A program made the position numbers and the translations under genes. A stretch of DNA of 64,000 nt from Billgrantia campisalis (GTDB taxonomy: Bacteria > Pseudomonadota > Gammaproteobacteria > Pseudomonadales > Halomonadaceae), in assembly GCF_022341425.1 (NCBI RefSeq), contig NZ_JABFUC010000006.1, positions 124,001 to 188,000 on the forward strand, written 5' to 3'. This document shows, one piece after another, positions 35,350 through 44,152 of the stretch. A model generated the notes under the pieces. That model searched no databases. It saw only the letters and a list, made by a program, of their open reading frames with translations, and had not been told where the DNA came from. Every line of letters begins with the position of its first letter. Within the stretch, counting starts at the first letter, position 1.

Positions 35350-35793
35350 TTTTCGGCTCCCGTAACTCCATGACTGTTGCAAAGTTTGGTTCGGTTCGAC
35401 CCTGCTCTGGTTCGAGCAATGCTCTATTAGGTTAGGGTGGCGTGATTCTCGCCGCTAAGCCCCCTTCAAACGGACGGGGCAATGCTAATCAACGCCTCAC
35501 GACTTCCGAACGCCCATCACCCCGGGATATTCCCAGGCAGAGATGAACATGAACTCGACCAAAACCTGTTTCCAGAGGACCAGCCGTCATCGGTGAAACC
35601 CTAACGGCCTGGCCGCCTTTCTGCGCCTGCCGAGCGGGCTCGTCATGGCCGATTCTGTCGCCTTAGTTGATCGAAAGGGGGCACTCGGCGTAGCTAGGCC
35701 GTAGGCAAGGGGGGGAATCAGAGTGCTGACAGGGGTGGGATGTTAATATTTTGTAAACTTTGTAACTGTGGAGGGCTTTGTGGGAAACATTGG

Positions 35794-35831
35794 TCGAGCC
35801 ATTTCTTGCCCGCGGGCAAGAAATGACTCGA
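35794..35831. promoter_or_regulatory. 38-bp palindrome, candidate enhancer site
   Basis: The inner 26 bases (35800-35825) are a perfect palindrome made of CATTTCTTGCCCG and its complement. One mismatched pair later, it extends through TCGAG/CTCGA. It is centred about 130 bases before the predicted hcp start of transcription, a typical place for a bacterial enhancer-binding protein. Confidence 0.85.
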
Positions 35832-35840
35832 TTTTCAGGC

Positions 35841-35853
35841 CATTTCTTGCCCG
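35841..35853 (+). promoter_or_regulatory. Third CATTTCTTGCCCG half-site
   Basis: This is an exact direct copy of one arm of the palindrome, 41 bases from its first copy (about four helical turns). It probably binds the same regulator. Confidence 0.75.
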
Positions 35854-35916
35854 TTCGGGACGTTCTGGTCGAGGCGAATTTTGTAATAAATTGATTATTA
35901 ATGGCTTTGTGGTTTT

Positions 35917-35932
35917 TGGCATGATCTCTGCC
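35917..35932 (+). promoter_or_regulatory. Sigma-54 (-24/-12) promoter of hcp
   Basis: TGGCATGATCTCTGCC has GG and GC twelve bases apart, as in TGGCAyr-N4-TTGCw. Transcription should start near 35943, about 43 bases before the hcp ATG. Upstream palindromes supply the activator site that sigma-54 needs. Confidence 0.75.
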
Positions 35933-35985
35933 CTATTGTTGGTGTCCCCAGGACGTTTTTTCTTTCACCGTCAAGGAGCAGACTC

Positions 35986-36504
35986 ATGCCGACACCTTGC
36001 TATATCAGCATCCACGGTCAGACCCAGGGCCATATCACCGCCGGCGCCTTTACCCCGGATTCCGTGGGCAACATCTACGTGGAAGGCCACGAGGACGAGA
36101 TGCTGGTGCAGGAGTTCAAGCACATCGTCACCGTGCCCACCGACCCGCAGTCCGGTCAGCCCGCCGGCCAGCGTGCCCACAAGCCGTTCATCTTCACCGT
36201 GGCCCTGAACAAGGCCGTGCCGCTGATGTACAACGCCCTGGCCTCCGGCGAGATGCTGCCGAACGTCGAGCTGAAGTGGTACCGCACCTCCGTGGAGGGC
36301 CGTCAGGAGCACTTCTTCACCACCACCCTCACCGACGCCACCATCGTTGACATCAACCTGCGCATGCCCCACGCCCAGGATGCCACTCAGTCCGAGTTCA
36401 CTCAGTTGATGGACGTCTCCCTGGCCTATCGCAAGATCGACTGGGAGCACACCGTGGCTGGCACCTCTGGGTCCGACGACTGGCGGGCCCCGCTGGAATC
36501 GTAA
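35986..36504 (+). CDS. hcp: Hcp, type VI secretion tube protein
   Basis: Hcp hexamers stack as the inner tube of the T6SS and are ejected with VgrG. The 172-residue protein has the family start PTPCYISIHGQTQGHITAGAF, then VQEFKHIVTVPTDPQSGQPAG and KPFIFTVALNKAVPLMYNAL, TTTLTDATIVDINLRMP. The length is standard. RBS AAGGAG lies 7 bases upstream. It lies downstream of a sigma-54 promoter and is separated from vgrG by three hairpins. No sheath, baseplate or ClpV gene is present, so it depends on a T6SS elsewhere. Confidence 0.95.
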   Translation: MPTPCYISIHGQTQGHITAGAFTPDSVGNIYVEGHEDEMLVQEFKHIVTVPTDPQSGQPAGQRAHKPFIFTVALNKAVPLMYNALASGEMLPNVELKWYRTSVEGRQEHFFTTTLTDATIVDINLRMPHAQDATQSEFTQLMDVSLAYRKIDWEHTVAGTSGSDDWRAPLES

Positions 36505-36521
36505 GCGCCGATAAGCGCCGG

Positions 36522-36545
36522 GATGGCCGCCTGCGGGCGGCCATC
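36522..36545 (+). terminator. Hairpin 1 between hcp and vgrG
   Basis: GATGGCCGCC and GGCGGCCATC form a perfect 10-bp stem with a TGCG loop, 18 bases after hcp. No T tract follows; it may attenuate read-through to vgrG or stabilise hcp mRNA. Confidence 0.65.
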
Positions 36546-36556
36546 GTCTCGACCGT

Positions 36557-36590
36557 TGATGCCAGGGCGCCTTGCCGCGCCCTGGCATCA
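36557..36590 (+). terminator. Hairpin 2 between hcp and vgrG
   Basis: TGATGCCAGGGCGC and GCGCCCTGGCATCA form a perfect 14-bp stem with a 6-base loop, the strongest hairpin in the window. It lacks a T tract. Confidence 0.65.
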
Positions 36591-36616
36591 GCGGCTCGAG
36601 TGACCCCATTGGACAC

Positions 36617-36637
36617 GCCGCGCCCAGGTCGCGCGGC
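36617..36637 (+). terminator. Hairpin 3 between hcp and vgrG
   Basis: GCCGCGC and GCGCGGC form a perfect 7-bp stem with a 7-base loop, 17 bases before the vgrG ribosome-binding site AGGAGGG. Confidence 0.55.
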
Positions 36638-36670
36638 AAGCGTACCGACTTCCAGGAGGGAAGACGCCGC

Positions 36671-39600
36671 ATGGCCCATGCAAGCGGACTGCAGTTCACC
36701 TTGACCCTGCCCGGGGGCGAGGACGTGGCGGTCATCGACTTCACCCATCGCGAGGCCCTCTCCGCCCCCTTCGCGCTCGGGGTGACCCTGGCCAGCCGCG
36801 ACCCGGAGATCGCCCCCGCCGACACACTCGATCGCAACGCTACCCTGACGGTCTGGCAGGACGGCGAGCCCCTGCGCCGTATCCATGGGGTGGTCAGCGA
36901 GTTCGGCCGCGGCGACCGCGGCCACCGCCGCACCGTCTACACCCTGGTCATCCGTCCGGCGCTGTGGCGCCTGGGCCTGCGCCACAACTCGCGGATCTTC
37001 CAGGACACCCCGCCCCAGGACATCCTCGCCACCCTGTGCGAGGAGCGCGGCCTGCGTGATGTGGCCTTCGCCCTGACCCGCGAGCCCGCCGAGCGCGAGT
37101 TCTGCGTGCAGTACCGCGAGAGCGACCTGGCCTTTCTCCAGCGCCTGGCCGCCGAGGAGGGGCTTGTCTACCTCCATGAATTCGAGAATGCCGAAGGCGG
37201 TGCCCACCGGCTGGTGTTCATCGATGCCACCCAGCGGCTGCCCAACGTGGGGGAGCGCACCTACCACGGTCGCGCCGGCGGCACCCCGCCGCGCCGCCAT
37301 GTGCGCAAGCTGCGCCAAGTCTCGCGGGTGCGCCCGGCGTCGGCGATGCTCAAGGACTACACCTTCAAGCACCCGGCCTACGACCCGTTGCACGAGCACC
37401 TGGCCCCGGGGCTCGGCGAGCACGCCCAGCGGGAGGACTACGAGCACTTCGACTACCCCGGCCGCTACAAGGCCGATGCCTCGGGAGTGCCCTTCACCCG
37501 CATCCGCCTCGAGCACCTGCGAAGCGACGCCCTGACCTGCGTTGCCGAGAGCGACCTTCCCGAGCTCGCCCCCGGTGTCAAGTTCACCCTCACCGATCAC
37601 GATATCGACGCGCTGAACCGCGACTGGCAGGTGGTCGAGGTGGTGCACCATGGCGAGCAGCCCCAGGCCCTGGAGGAGGATGGCGTCGACGCCGCAGGGC
37701 GCACTCGCTACTACAACGAGCTGGTGCTGATGCCCGCCGACCGGGCCTGGCGCCCCACGCCCGACCCCAAGCCCCGGGTCGATGGCCCCCAGGTGGCCTT
37801 CGTGGTGGGGCCCGAGGGCGAGGAGATCCACTGCGACGAGCATGGCCGGGTCAAGGTGCAGTTCCCCTGGGACCGCTATGCCGAGCCCAACGAGACGGCC
37901 AGCGCCTGGGTGAGAGTGAGCCAGGGCTGGGCCGGCGGCGGCTACGGCAGCCTCGCCATCCCGCGCATCGGCCACGAGGTGATCGTCAGCTTCCTGGAGG
38001 GCGACCCGGACCAGCCGATCATCACCGGGCGCACCTACCATGCGGTCAACGTTCCGCCCTATGCGCTGCCCGAGCACAAGACCCGCACCGTGCTGCGCAC
38101 CCAGAGCCACAAGGCAAAGGGCTTCAACGAGCTGCGCTTCGAGGATGCGACCGACGCCGAGCAGATCTGGCTGCACGCCCAGAAGGACCTGGAGCTGCTG
38201 ACCCTCAACGACCGCACCGAGACGATCCGCCGCGACAGCCACCTCGCCATCGAGCGCCACCGCCTCACCGAGATCGACGGCGACGACCACCTCAGCGTGC
38301 ACGGCCAGCGCCACACCCAGGTGAAGGGCGAGGGCGGCCATCACCTGATCGTCCAGGGCAGCCTACACCTCGAGGCCGGCCAGGCCTGGCTGACCGAGAG
38401 CGGTCGAGAGCTGCATATCCAGGCCGGCCAGAAGGCCGTGCTCAACGCCGGCCGCGAGATCACCCTCAAGGCCGGCGGCAGCTTTATCAAGCTCGATGCC
38501 TCTGGGGTGACCATCGTTGGCCCCTGGATCAAGATCAACGCCGGCGGCAGCCCCGGCACGGGCAGCGGGCAGCAGGCGGAACTGCCACGCCGGCCGGGTG
38601 AAGCCGCACCGGAGGTCAGCGAGGATGTAACGCTGAGGGCCCACCAGCAGGCCCTGCTCGACGGTGACACTGTCAGCGGCTCCCCCGGCAAACCGCTCAG
38701 CGAAGCCGAACAGCTCCAGCAGCAGGCCGAAGCCCACCTGGCCCAAGCCGACCACCTGCGTCAGGCCCTGAACGACACCCCCAATGGCAAATCGCTGGAA
38801 GACGCCGAAGCGCTCCACGCTGAAGTCCAGCAACTGATCGGCGAGACCCGAGCCCAGCAAGACGCCCTGATGGACGCCGCCAGGGAAGGACGCCTTGGCA
38901 GCGACGACCTCCTCGACAGCACCTTCCTCATCGACGAAGCCGCACATCGCGCCAACGACCTGCGCCAGGAGGCCGAACGCCAGGTACGCTACGCTTCCTC
39001 CTCCGGCCAGACCACCCGGGCGGTGGGGGAGTTCGCGGCCGAAGTCGCGACCCCCTATGGCACCTATGCGGATATCCGAGACACGGCACAGCTGTGGGGC
39101 GAGGGGCGGCACGGCGCCGCGACGGGCATGGCCGCGCTCACGGCGGTATCGGTCGTCCCCGGGGTTCGGGCCGTACGCAAAGCGGGCGAAGCCGGCGATG
39201 GTGTACGCAGCGGCATCCGCAGGTCGGACAATGTGGGCATGCGCCCAGGCCGGTTGCCGGCGCCACAAGGGGCGCGTACGCCGGATGACTTCCCCCAGTA
39301 TGCGGGGCTCAATCATCGCCGGGCGGCGGCGGGCGAGCACAATGCCCACCTGCTGATGCATGAAAGAGGGTTTACGCCGGTGGGCAATACCAACGGCCAA
39401 TACACGCCCGGCGCCCAAGGCATCGATGGGGTGTACCGTAATACCAACCCGCCGCCGGAGTATGTGATCAGCGAAGCCAAGTACAATCGGGCGCGCTTGG
39501 GCAAGACCCAGGATGGGCGGCAGATGAGTGATCGCTGGCTTCTAGCAAATGACAGTCAGCGCCTGCGCAGTGCAGGTCTCGACGAATCGGATCGGCGTCG

Positions 39601-39739
39601 AATACAAAGAGGGCTTCAACGTGGCGACGCTAACATCGTCGAGAAACACCTGATTCGCAACCTGCCGGACGGTAGCATGAGAGTGAGTACTCTCAATCAA
39701 CGTGGCTATGTATCCGGTACACCCACAGGATTCCAATAG
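36671..39739 (+). CDS. VgrG spike fused to a PD-(D/E)XK nuclease (PoNe-like)
   Basis: The 1022-residue protein starts with a full VgrG core: gp27-like region (residues about 1-330), OB fold with HGRVKVQFPWD near 390, and DUF2345 beta-helix to about 630 (VTIVGPWIKINAGGS). A helical, Ala/Glu-rich linker and a small hydrophobic segment (residues about 770-840) follow. The C-terminal toxin has a PD-(D/E)XK-type site: Asp919 in GIDGVY, Glu935-x-Lys937 in SEAKYN, and Gln951 in QMSD. This pattern matches PoNe DNases. It should be delivered at the T6SS tip and cut target-cell DNA. The last 200 bases are A/T-richer. Two PoNi-like genes follow directly. Confidence 0.88.
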   Translation: MAHASGLQFTLTLPGGEDVAVIDFTHREALSAPFALGVTLASRDPEIAPADTLDRNATLTVWQDGEPLRRIHGVVSEFGRGDRGHRRTVYTLVIRPALWRLGLRHNSRIFQDTPPQDILATLCEERGLRDVAFALTREPAEREFCVQYRESDLAFLQRLAAEEGLVYLHEFENAEGGAHRLVFIDATQRLPNVGERTYHGRAGGTPPRRHVRKLRQVSRVRPASAMLKDYTFKHPAYDPLHEHLAPGLGEHAQREDYEHFDYPGRYKADASGVPFTRIRLEHLRSDALTCVAESDLPELAPGVKFTLTDHDIDALNRDWQVVEVVHHGEQPQALEEDGVDAAGRTRYYNELVLMPADRAWRPTPDPKPRVDGPQVAFVVGPEGEEIHCDEHGRVKVQFPWDRYAEPNETASAWVRVSQGWAGGGYGSLAIPRIGHEVIVSFLEGDPDQPIITGRTYHAVNVPPYALPEHKTRTVLRTQSHKAKGFNELRFEDATDAEQIWLHAQKDLELLTLNDRTETIRRDSHLAIERHRLTEIDGDDHLSVHGQRHTQVKGEGGHHLIVQGSLHLEAGQAWLTESGRELHIQAGQKAVLNAGREITLKAGGSFIKLDASGVTIVGPWIKINAGGSPGTGSGQQAELPRRPGEAAPEVSEDVTLRAHQQALLDGDTVSGSPGKPLSEAEQLQQQAEAHLAQADHLRQALNDTPNGKSLEDAEALHAEVQQLIGETRAQQDALMDAAREGRLGSDDLLDSTFLIDEAAHRANDLRQEAERQVRYASSSGQTTRAVGEFAAEVATPYGTYADIRDTAQLWGEGRHGAATGMAALTAVSVVPGVRAVRKAGEAGDGVRSGIRRSDNVGMRPGRLPAPQGARTPDDFPQYAGLNHRRAAAGEHNAHLLMHERGFTPVGNTNGQYTPGAQGIDGVYRNTNPPPEYVISEAKYNRARLGKTQDGRQMSDRWLLANDSQRLRSAGLDESDRRRIQRGLQRGDANIVEKHLIRNLPDGSMRVSTLNQRGYVSGTPTGFQ

Positions 39740-39748
39740 GAGACTCTG

Positions 39749-40501
39749 ATGATCCGAGACCCCTTGAAGCCCAAGGCTTACTTTGATGCGCGAATTTCTT
39801 TCAAGCTAGAGTGTCTGGCGGAGGATATGGAAGACCTAGCGACTCCCGAGCATCTCGACCTGCCGGCACGAATGAAAGTAGCGTATGGAGTTGTTGATCA
39901 AATCCTAAGTCTGCTGACCCTTCGTTACTCTCGAGGCGATGCGATTACCGGAATGCGTGATGAGGTGGAGCAGTTACTCACCTATCGTAAGCGTCAGAAG
40001 GAATTTGCCGATGCGCTGCCCGATGCAGAGCAGCCGGATCGGGTTATGTGGGAAAACCTGACTCAGGACAGCTATGAGCAGTATATGCAGTGGCTGGCCT
40101 TTGCGGTGGGCGTGGGGATGGAGCAAGACTATTTTCAGGAGGCCTTGGCACTGATGGATAATGCCGGGCTGGATGCGCTGTTCGACCGTATCTGCGTTCA
40201 GTTGGGCGATGTCAACCGCCCCGTGGCGGATAGGCTGCTCTACAAGAAGCACTATGCACCGCTGCTCAAGGTGCTGGATGCCGAACCTGGCCAGCGACCG
40301 GCCTTGATGAAGGCCTTTCTGGATAACTGGTATGAAAACCGCAAGGATCGTCCTGGCTATGACCTGCATCTTCGCAGCCCTGATGGTTACTACGGCTACT
40401 GGTGCTACGAAGCCGCCCTGGTGGTGAAGCTGTTCGATATCGACGACAGCACTTTCCGCGATCACCGTTACTACCCCGCCGCCCTGGTGCATGGAGACTG
40501 A
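39749..40501 (+). CDS. PoNi-like immunity protein 1 (DUF1911 type)
   Basis: The 250-residue protein should bind and block the VgrG-borne nuclease in the producing cell. It resembles PoNi (DUF1910/DUF1911) proteins: an acidic helical N-half and a C-terminal stretch DGYYGYWCYEAALVVKLFDIDD ending HRYYPAAL, the pattern that defines the group. The gene begins 9 bases after the vgrG stop, and its first 350 bases are clearly lower in G+C (about half) than the surroundings, a sign of separate ancestry. Its stop is followed within 3 bases by a second immunity-like gene. Confidence 0.82.
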   Translation: MIRDPLKPKAYFDARISFKLECLAEDMEDLATPEHLDLPARMKVAYGVVDQILSLLTLRYSRGDAITGMRDEVEQLLTYRKRQKEFADALPDAEQPDRVMWENLTQDSYEQYMQWLAFAVGVGMEQDYFQEALALMDNAGLDALFDRICVQLGDVNRPVADRLLYKKHYAPLLKVLDAEPGQRPALMKAFLDNWYENRKDRPGYDLHLRSPDGYYGYWCYEAALVVKLFDIDDSTFRDHRYYPAALVHGD

Positions 40502-40503
40502 GT

Positions 40504-41316
40504 ATGCTGCGCGATACCCGCCGTTCCGCCGCGTACTTTGCCGAGCTGTTACCCGAGTTCGACGAGGGCATCGAAGAGACCCAGCAGGCGCTTGACGCCG
40601 GCAATTTCGTGCTGCCCGACGAGCAGCTGGACGCCGCCCATCAGCTCTATGAACTGGCGATCCTGCGCGCGGTGGCGCACTACTCCAGCGGTGCCAGTCA
40701 GGCCGAACTGGTGCCGTTGGTGGCCGAGATCCTGCCGCTGCGCCAACAGCTCTCGTCAGTGGCGGATCGGCTGCCGGCCAGCCAGCAGGTCTATCGCCAG
40801 CCCTTCGAGGTCTTCGGCGGCCAGGGAAAGGCCTGCGGCTCGGCCAATATCAACCGCTACATCTACGCCCTGTGGTGGTTGGGCCTGCTGGTCGCCACCC
40901 AGGCCGATGAGGCGCATATCCAACAGGCGCTGGCCAGTATCGGCAATGCCGGGCGCGACGCGCTGCTGGATCGCATCGCCGCCCGGCTGGGCTGCCCGCC
41001 AGAGGCTCCCGCCGAGGCGCTGCTCTATCCCGCCCTCTATCGCCCCCTGCTGGCCGCCTTCGACGCCGGGCCCGCCACGCAACAGACGCTGCTCGGGGTG
41101 TTCCTCGACCACTGGTATGAGCAGTGCCAGGACGCCGACTGGCACGACAACCACCTGTGCGACTGCGAGTTCGTCTACACCGACTACTACGTGGGGTACT
41201 GGAGCTTCGAGGCGCTGCTGGTCGCCCGGCTGCTGGGCGTCGATGATCAGGTGCTTCAAGACCATGCCTTCTATCCCGGTGGCCTGAGCCAGCAACCTCA
41301 CGGCTTGAGTCGATAG
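40504..41316 (+). CDS. PoNi-like immunity protein 2 (DUF1911 type)
   Basis: The 270-residue protein is a distant paralogue of the preceding gene: both have the RYxYxxxWWLGxLVA / MQWLAFAVG helix, NAGxDALx[15 protein letters not shown] and a closing [22 protein letters not shown]. Unlike the first copy it is G+C-rich like the genome. It may protect against a related effector or be the older resident immunity gene. Its 3' end overlaps the convergent ABC-2 permease by 19 bases. Confidence 0.78.
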   Translation: MLRDTRRSAAYFAELLPEFDEGIEETQQALDAGNFVLPDEQLDAAHQLYELAILRAVAHYSSGASQAELVPLVAEILPLRQQLSSVADRLPASQQVYRQPFEVFGGQGKACGSANINRYIYALWWLGLLVATQADEAHIQQALASIGNAGRDALLDRIAARLGCPPEAPAEALLYPALYRPLLAAFDAGPATQQTLLGVFLDHWYEQCQDADWHDNHLCDCEFVYTDYYVGYWSFEALLVARLLGVDDQVLQDHAFYPGGLSQQPHGLSR

Positions 41317-42059
41317 CCGCTCTTGAAGATCCAGTTCACCACGGCCAGCGAGACGCCGAGGAAAAGCGCGATCATTCCCAGGCTCGCCCAGATGCTGACG
41401 TCGCCCATGCCGTAGAAGCTCCAGCGAAAGCCGCTGACCAGGTAGACCACGGGGTTGAGCAGGGTCACCGCCTGCCAGAAGGGCGGCAGCATGTCGATGG
41501 AGTAGAAGGTGCCGCCGAGGAAGGTCAGCGGCGTGATGATCAGCAGCGGCACCAGCTGGAGCTTTTCGAAGCCGTCGGCCCAGATGCCGATGATGAAACC
41601 CAGCAGACTGAAGGTGATGGCGGTGAGCACCAGAAACAGCAGCATGACCAGCGGATACTGGATGGTGAAGGGCACGAACAGCCGTGCCGTGGCCAGCACG
41701 ATCAGCCCCAGGATCAGCGACTTGGTGGCCGCCGCCCCGACATAGCCGAGGACGATCTCGAAATAGGAGATCGGCGCCGACAGAATCTCGTAGATCGAGC
41801 CGGAAAAGCGCGGAAAGAAGATGCCGAAGGAGGCCGTCGCCACGCTCTGGGTCAGCAGCATCAGCATGATCAGCCCCGGCACGATGAAGGCGCCATAGCT
41901 GACGCCATCCACCTCGCTGATCCGTGAGCCGATGGCGGCCCCGAACACCACGAAGTAGAGCGAGGTGGAGACGACCGGCGAGACGATGCTCTGCAGCACG
42001 GTGCGCAGGCTGCGGGCCATCTCGGCCAGGTAGATGGTCTTGACCGACTGTAGGTTCAT
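41298..42059 (-). CDS. ABC-2 type export permease
   Basis: The 253-residue membrane protein has about six helices and ABC-2 signatures: [43 protein letters not shown] and the closing [18 protein letters not shown]. It is the channel partner of the upstream ATPase, with a 4-base overlap (ATGA). Substrate unknown; YadH/YadG-like is the best general match. Confidence 0.9.
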   Translation of the reverse strand: MNLQSVKTIYLAEMARSLRTVLQSIVSPVVSTSLYFVVFGAAIGSRISEVDGVSYGAFIVPGLIMLMLLTQSVATASFGIFFPRFSGSIYEILSAPISYFEIVLGYVGAAATKSLILGLIVLATARLFVPFTIQYPLVMLLFLVLTAITFSLLGFIIGIWADGFEKLQLVPLLIITPLTFLGGTFYSIDMLPPFWQAVTLLNPVVYLVSGFRWSFYGMGDVSIWASLGMIALFLGVSLAVVNWIFKSGYRLKP

Positions 42060-42985
42060 GCGTTTTCCCGAACCAGGCTGACGAAGATCTCCTCCAGTGA
42101 GCTCTGCCGCGTGTGCAGATCCTTCACCTGCAGCCCGGCCGCCTCCAGGTCGGTGAGCAGCGCCGAAATGCCCGTGCCCTCGCCCTTGCCCGGCCGGCTG
42201 GTATCATAGGTGTAGACCAGTGCATGGCCGTCTTCTGCCAGGGTCAGCTCATGGCTGGCCAGGCCGGGGGGCACCGCACTCAGCGGCGTATCGAGGTGCA
42301 GGGTCAGCTCCTTGCGGCCCAGCTGATGCATTAGGGCATGTTTCTCCTCCACCAGGACCAGCTCCCCCCGGCGGATCACGCCGATGCGGTCGGCCATCTC
42401 CTCGGCTTCCTCGATATAGTGCGTGGTGAGGATGATGGTCACGCCCTGGTCGCGAAGGTCGCGCACCACGTTCCACATTTCACGACGCAGTTCCACGTCG
42501 ACGCCGGCGGTGGGCTCGTCGAGAAACAGCACCTGGGGCTCATGGGCCAGCGCCTTGGCGATCAGCACGCGTCGTTTCATGCCGCCCGAGAGCTCGAGCA
42601 GGCGGTTGTTGCGCTTTTCCCACAGGGTCAGGGCGCGCAGCACCCGTTCGATATGGGCCGGGTTCTTCGGCTTGCCGAACAGGCCGCGGCTGAAGCTGAC
42701 CGTGTCCCATACCGTGGTGAAGGCTTCGTTGGTCAGCTCCTGGGGCACCAGGCCGATCATTTCCCGGGCCCGGCGATAGGCCGCCACATTGTCATGGCCG
42801 TCGACTAGCACGCGGCCGGCGCTGGCGTTGACCAACCCGCAGATCACGCTGATCAGGGTGGTCTTGCCCGCCCCGTTGGGGCCGAGCAGGGCGAAGATCT
42901 CGCCACGACGAATCGTCAGGTCGATGTTCCTGAGCGCCTCGAAGCCCCCCCTGAAGGTCTTCGACACCCCCTCGACCCGGATCAT
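42056..42985 (-). CDS. ABC-2 transporter ATPase
   Basis: The 309-residue ATPase has GPNGAGKTT (Walker A), [15 protein letters not shown] (signature), [12 protein letters not shown] (Walker B) and [14 protein letters not shown] (H-loop region), plus a C-terminal extension of about 80 residues typical of YadG/CcmA-like exporters. ATG 42985 is preceded by GAAGGA; a TTG 15 bases earlier is possible. It overlaps the permease start by four bases. Confidence 0.93.
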   Translation of the reverse strand: MIRVEGVSKTFRGGFEALRNIDLTIRRGEIFALLGPNGAGKTTLISVICGLVNASAGRVLVDGHDNVAAYRRAREMIGLVPQELTNEAFTTVWDTVSFSRGLFGKPKNPAHIERVLRALTLWEKRNNRLLELSGGMKRRVLIAKALAHEPQVLFLDEPTAGVDVELRREMWNVVRDLRDQGVTIILTTHYIEEAEEMADRIGVIRRGELVLVEEKHALMHQLGRKELTLHLDTPLSAVPPGLASHELTLAEDGHALVYTYDTSRPGKGEGTGISALLTDLEAAGLQVKDLHTRQSSLEEIFVSLVRENA

Positions 42986-43036
42986 CGCGGCATCCTTCAA
43001 GAGTGAGATCCTCCGTGAGCTCGTGTGTCAGCAAAT

Positions 43037-43072
43037 GCCCACACCGTCCCGCTTGCGGGGCAAGGCGTGGGC
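43037..43072 (-). terminator. Compound hairpin between ppiC and ABC-2 ATPase
   Basis: GCCCACACC pairs with GGCGTGGGC and encloses CCCGC/GCGGG. It lies between the ppiC stop and the ATPase start on the minus strand. No T tract. Confidence 0.45.
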
Positions 43073-43085
43073 TGATCGCTGGCGA

Positions 43086-43364
43086 TCAACTGCGGCTGGT
43101 GATTTCCAGCAGGTGGTAGCCGAACTGGGTCTTCACCGGGCCGTGCACCTTGTTGAGCTCGCCCGAGAACACCACCTCGTCGAACTCGCGGACCATCTGG
43201 CCCGGACCGAAGCTGCCGAGTTCGCCGCCCTGCTTGCCGGACGGACAGCTGGAATTCTCGCGGGCCACCTCGGCGAATTCACGTCCGCCCTCGATCTCGG
43301 CCTTGAGGGCCTCGCACTTCTCCTTGCTGCTCACCAGAATATGCCGTGCGGTTGCCTGGGCCAT
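43086..43364 (-). CDS. ppiC: Parvulin-type peptidyl-prolyl isomerase
   Basis: The 92-residue single-domain parvulin has ARHILVSSKEKCEALKAEI at the start, CPSGKQGGELGSFGPGQMV and the closing VKTQFGYHLLEITSR, each diagnostic of PpiC. It is cytoplasmic (no signal peptide). GAGGAGAG precedes ATG 43364. Catalytic His and Cys positions look intact. Confidence 0.95.
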   Translation of the reverse strand: MAQATARHILVSSKEKCEALKAEIEGGREFAEVARENSSCPSGKQGGELGSFGPGQMVREFDEVVFSGELNKVHGPVKTQFGYHLLEITSRS

Positions 43365-43523
43365 GTCGCTCTCCTCGATGTTCGGCACTTGTGCCATTGA
43401 TTGAAGGGGCGAGGATAGCACGACAGCCTGGTTCGGCGAGTTCGCGACGGGCGCTGTCTGCTACGCTGGATGAACGGTGGCCAGGGCGATGCACGCCGCC
43501 TGGCGTTGCAACGGGAGCGTATC

Positions 43524-44030
43524 ATGAACGGATGGAAACTCGCCTCGCTGGGGGCGCTGCTGATGGTCGGTCTTGCCCCTGCGTCTCTGCTGGCCGACCG
43601 CCTGGCAGGCACCCTCGATGGCAAAGAGTGGCAGTGGTACATCCTCAAGGAGGGCAACGATGCCAATGCCACCTTCACCGATCTGGGCGGCATCTACAGC
43701 GTCGATATCCTTGGGGTGGTCGACCCTGACTCCTGGCGCACCCGCGATGGCTTCTCCATCAGCCTCAGCGTGGTGGACGGGGAACTGGTCGATTTCGACG
43801 TCATCCACCTGATCAGCACCACGGCGATGCCTCCCGTCTATACCTCGGAAGACGCCGATGTGCGCCTTCGCCTGGAGTCCTTCAGCGTGGAGGGCAACGT
43901 GGCCCATGTCGCCGGTCGCGTGGATGGCACCCTGGCGCTGCAGGAGTCCCTCGGCGAGCCGCCGAGCCTGGAAGAGGGGATCGAGGTCGCCGTGGAGTTC
44001 GATATTGAAGCCCTCCAGATCGAATTCTGA
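43524..44030 (+). CDS. Exported protein of unknown function
   Basis: The 168-residue protein has a signal peptide ending SLLADRLAG and then mostly beta-strand sequence with acidic, hydrophilic loops ([30 protein letters not shown], [14 protein letters not shown]). No catalytic or metal motif is seen. The alternating strands suggest a soluble periplasmic beta-sandwich. ATG 43524 has CGGGAG 7 bases upstream and is preferred over an earlier in-frame ATG. Confidence 0.7.
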   Translation: MNGWKLASLGALLMVGLAPASLLADRLAGTLDGKEWQWYILKEGNDANATFTDLGGIYSVDILGVVDPDSWRTRDGFSISLSVVDGELVDFDVIHLISTTAMPPVYTSEDADVRLRLESFSVEGNVAHVAGRVDGTLALQESLGEPPSLEEGIEVAVEFDIEALQIEF

Positions 44031-44152
44031 GCCCATCCATCGCCGGCGGGCACCCCATCCAGCCCAACGATCTGGTATCGTGGGGCGCCTGCGCCATGGT
44101 GCTTGTCGCACCGCGCCCCAATGCCTGCATTTCTTGCTACAGGAGTCCTGCC

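Larger units (their letters stand above)
35350..35985. other. Long intergenic control region of hcp
   Basis: This 636-base gap separates the divergent VWA-Ig and hcp genes. Bases 35350-35790 show no supported gene. They become A/T-rich at 35738-35775. From 35794 the region carries a long palindrome, a third half-site, and a sigma-54 promoter, listed separately. Confidence 0.75.

Noticed and set aside
35768..36208. Plus-strand open frame running into hcp in another frame
   Set aside because: It crosses the sigma-54 promoter and palindrome and overlaps hcp out of frame; no domain is recognisable.
36398..38344. Long minus-strand open frame opposite vgrG
   Set aside because: The coding strand has clear VgrG domains; the antisense frame is low-complexity and arises from G+C-rich codon bias.
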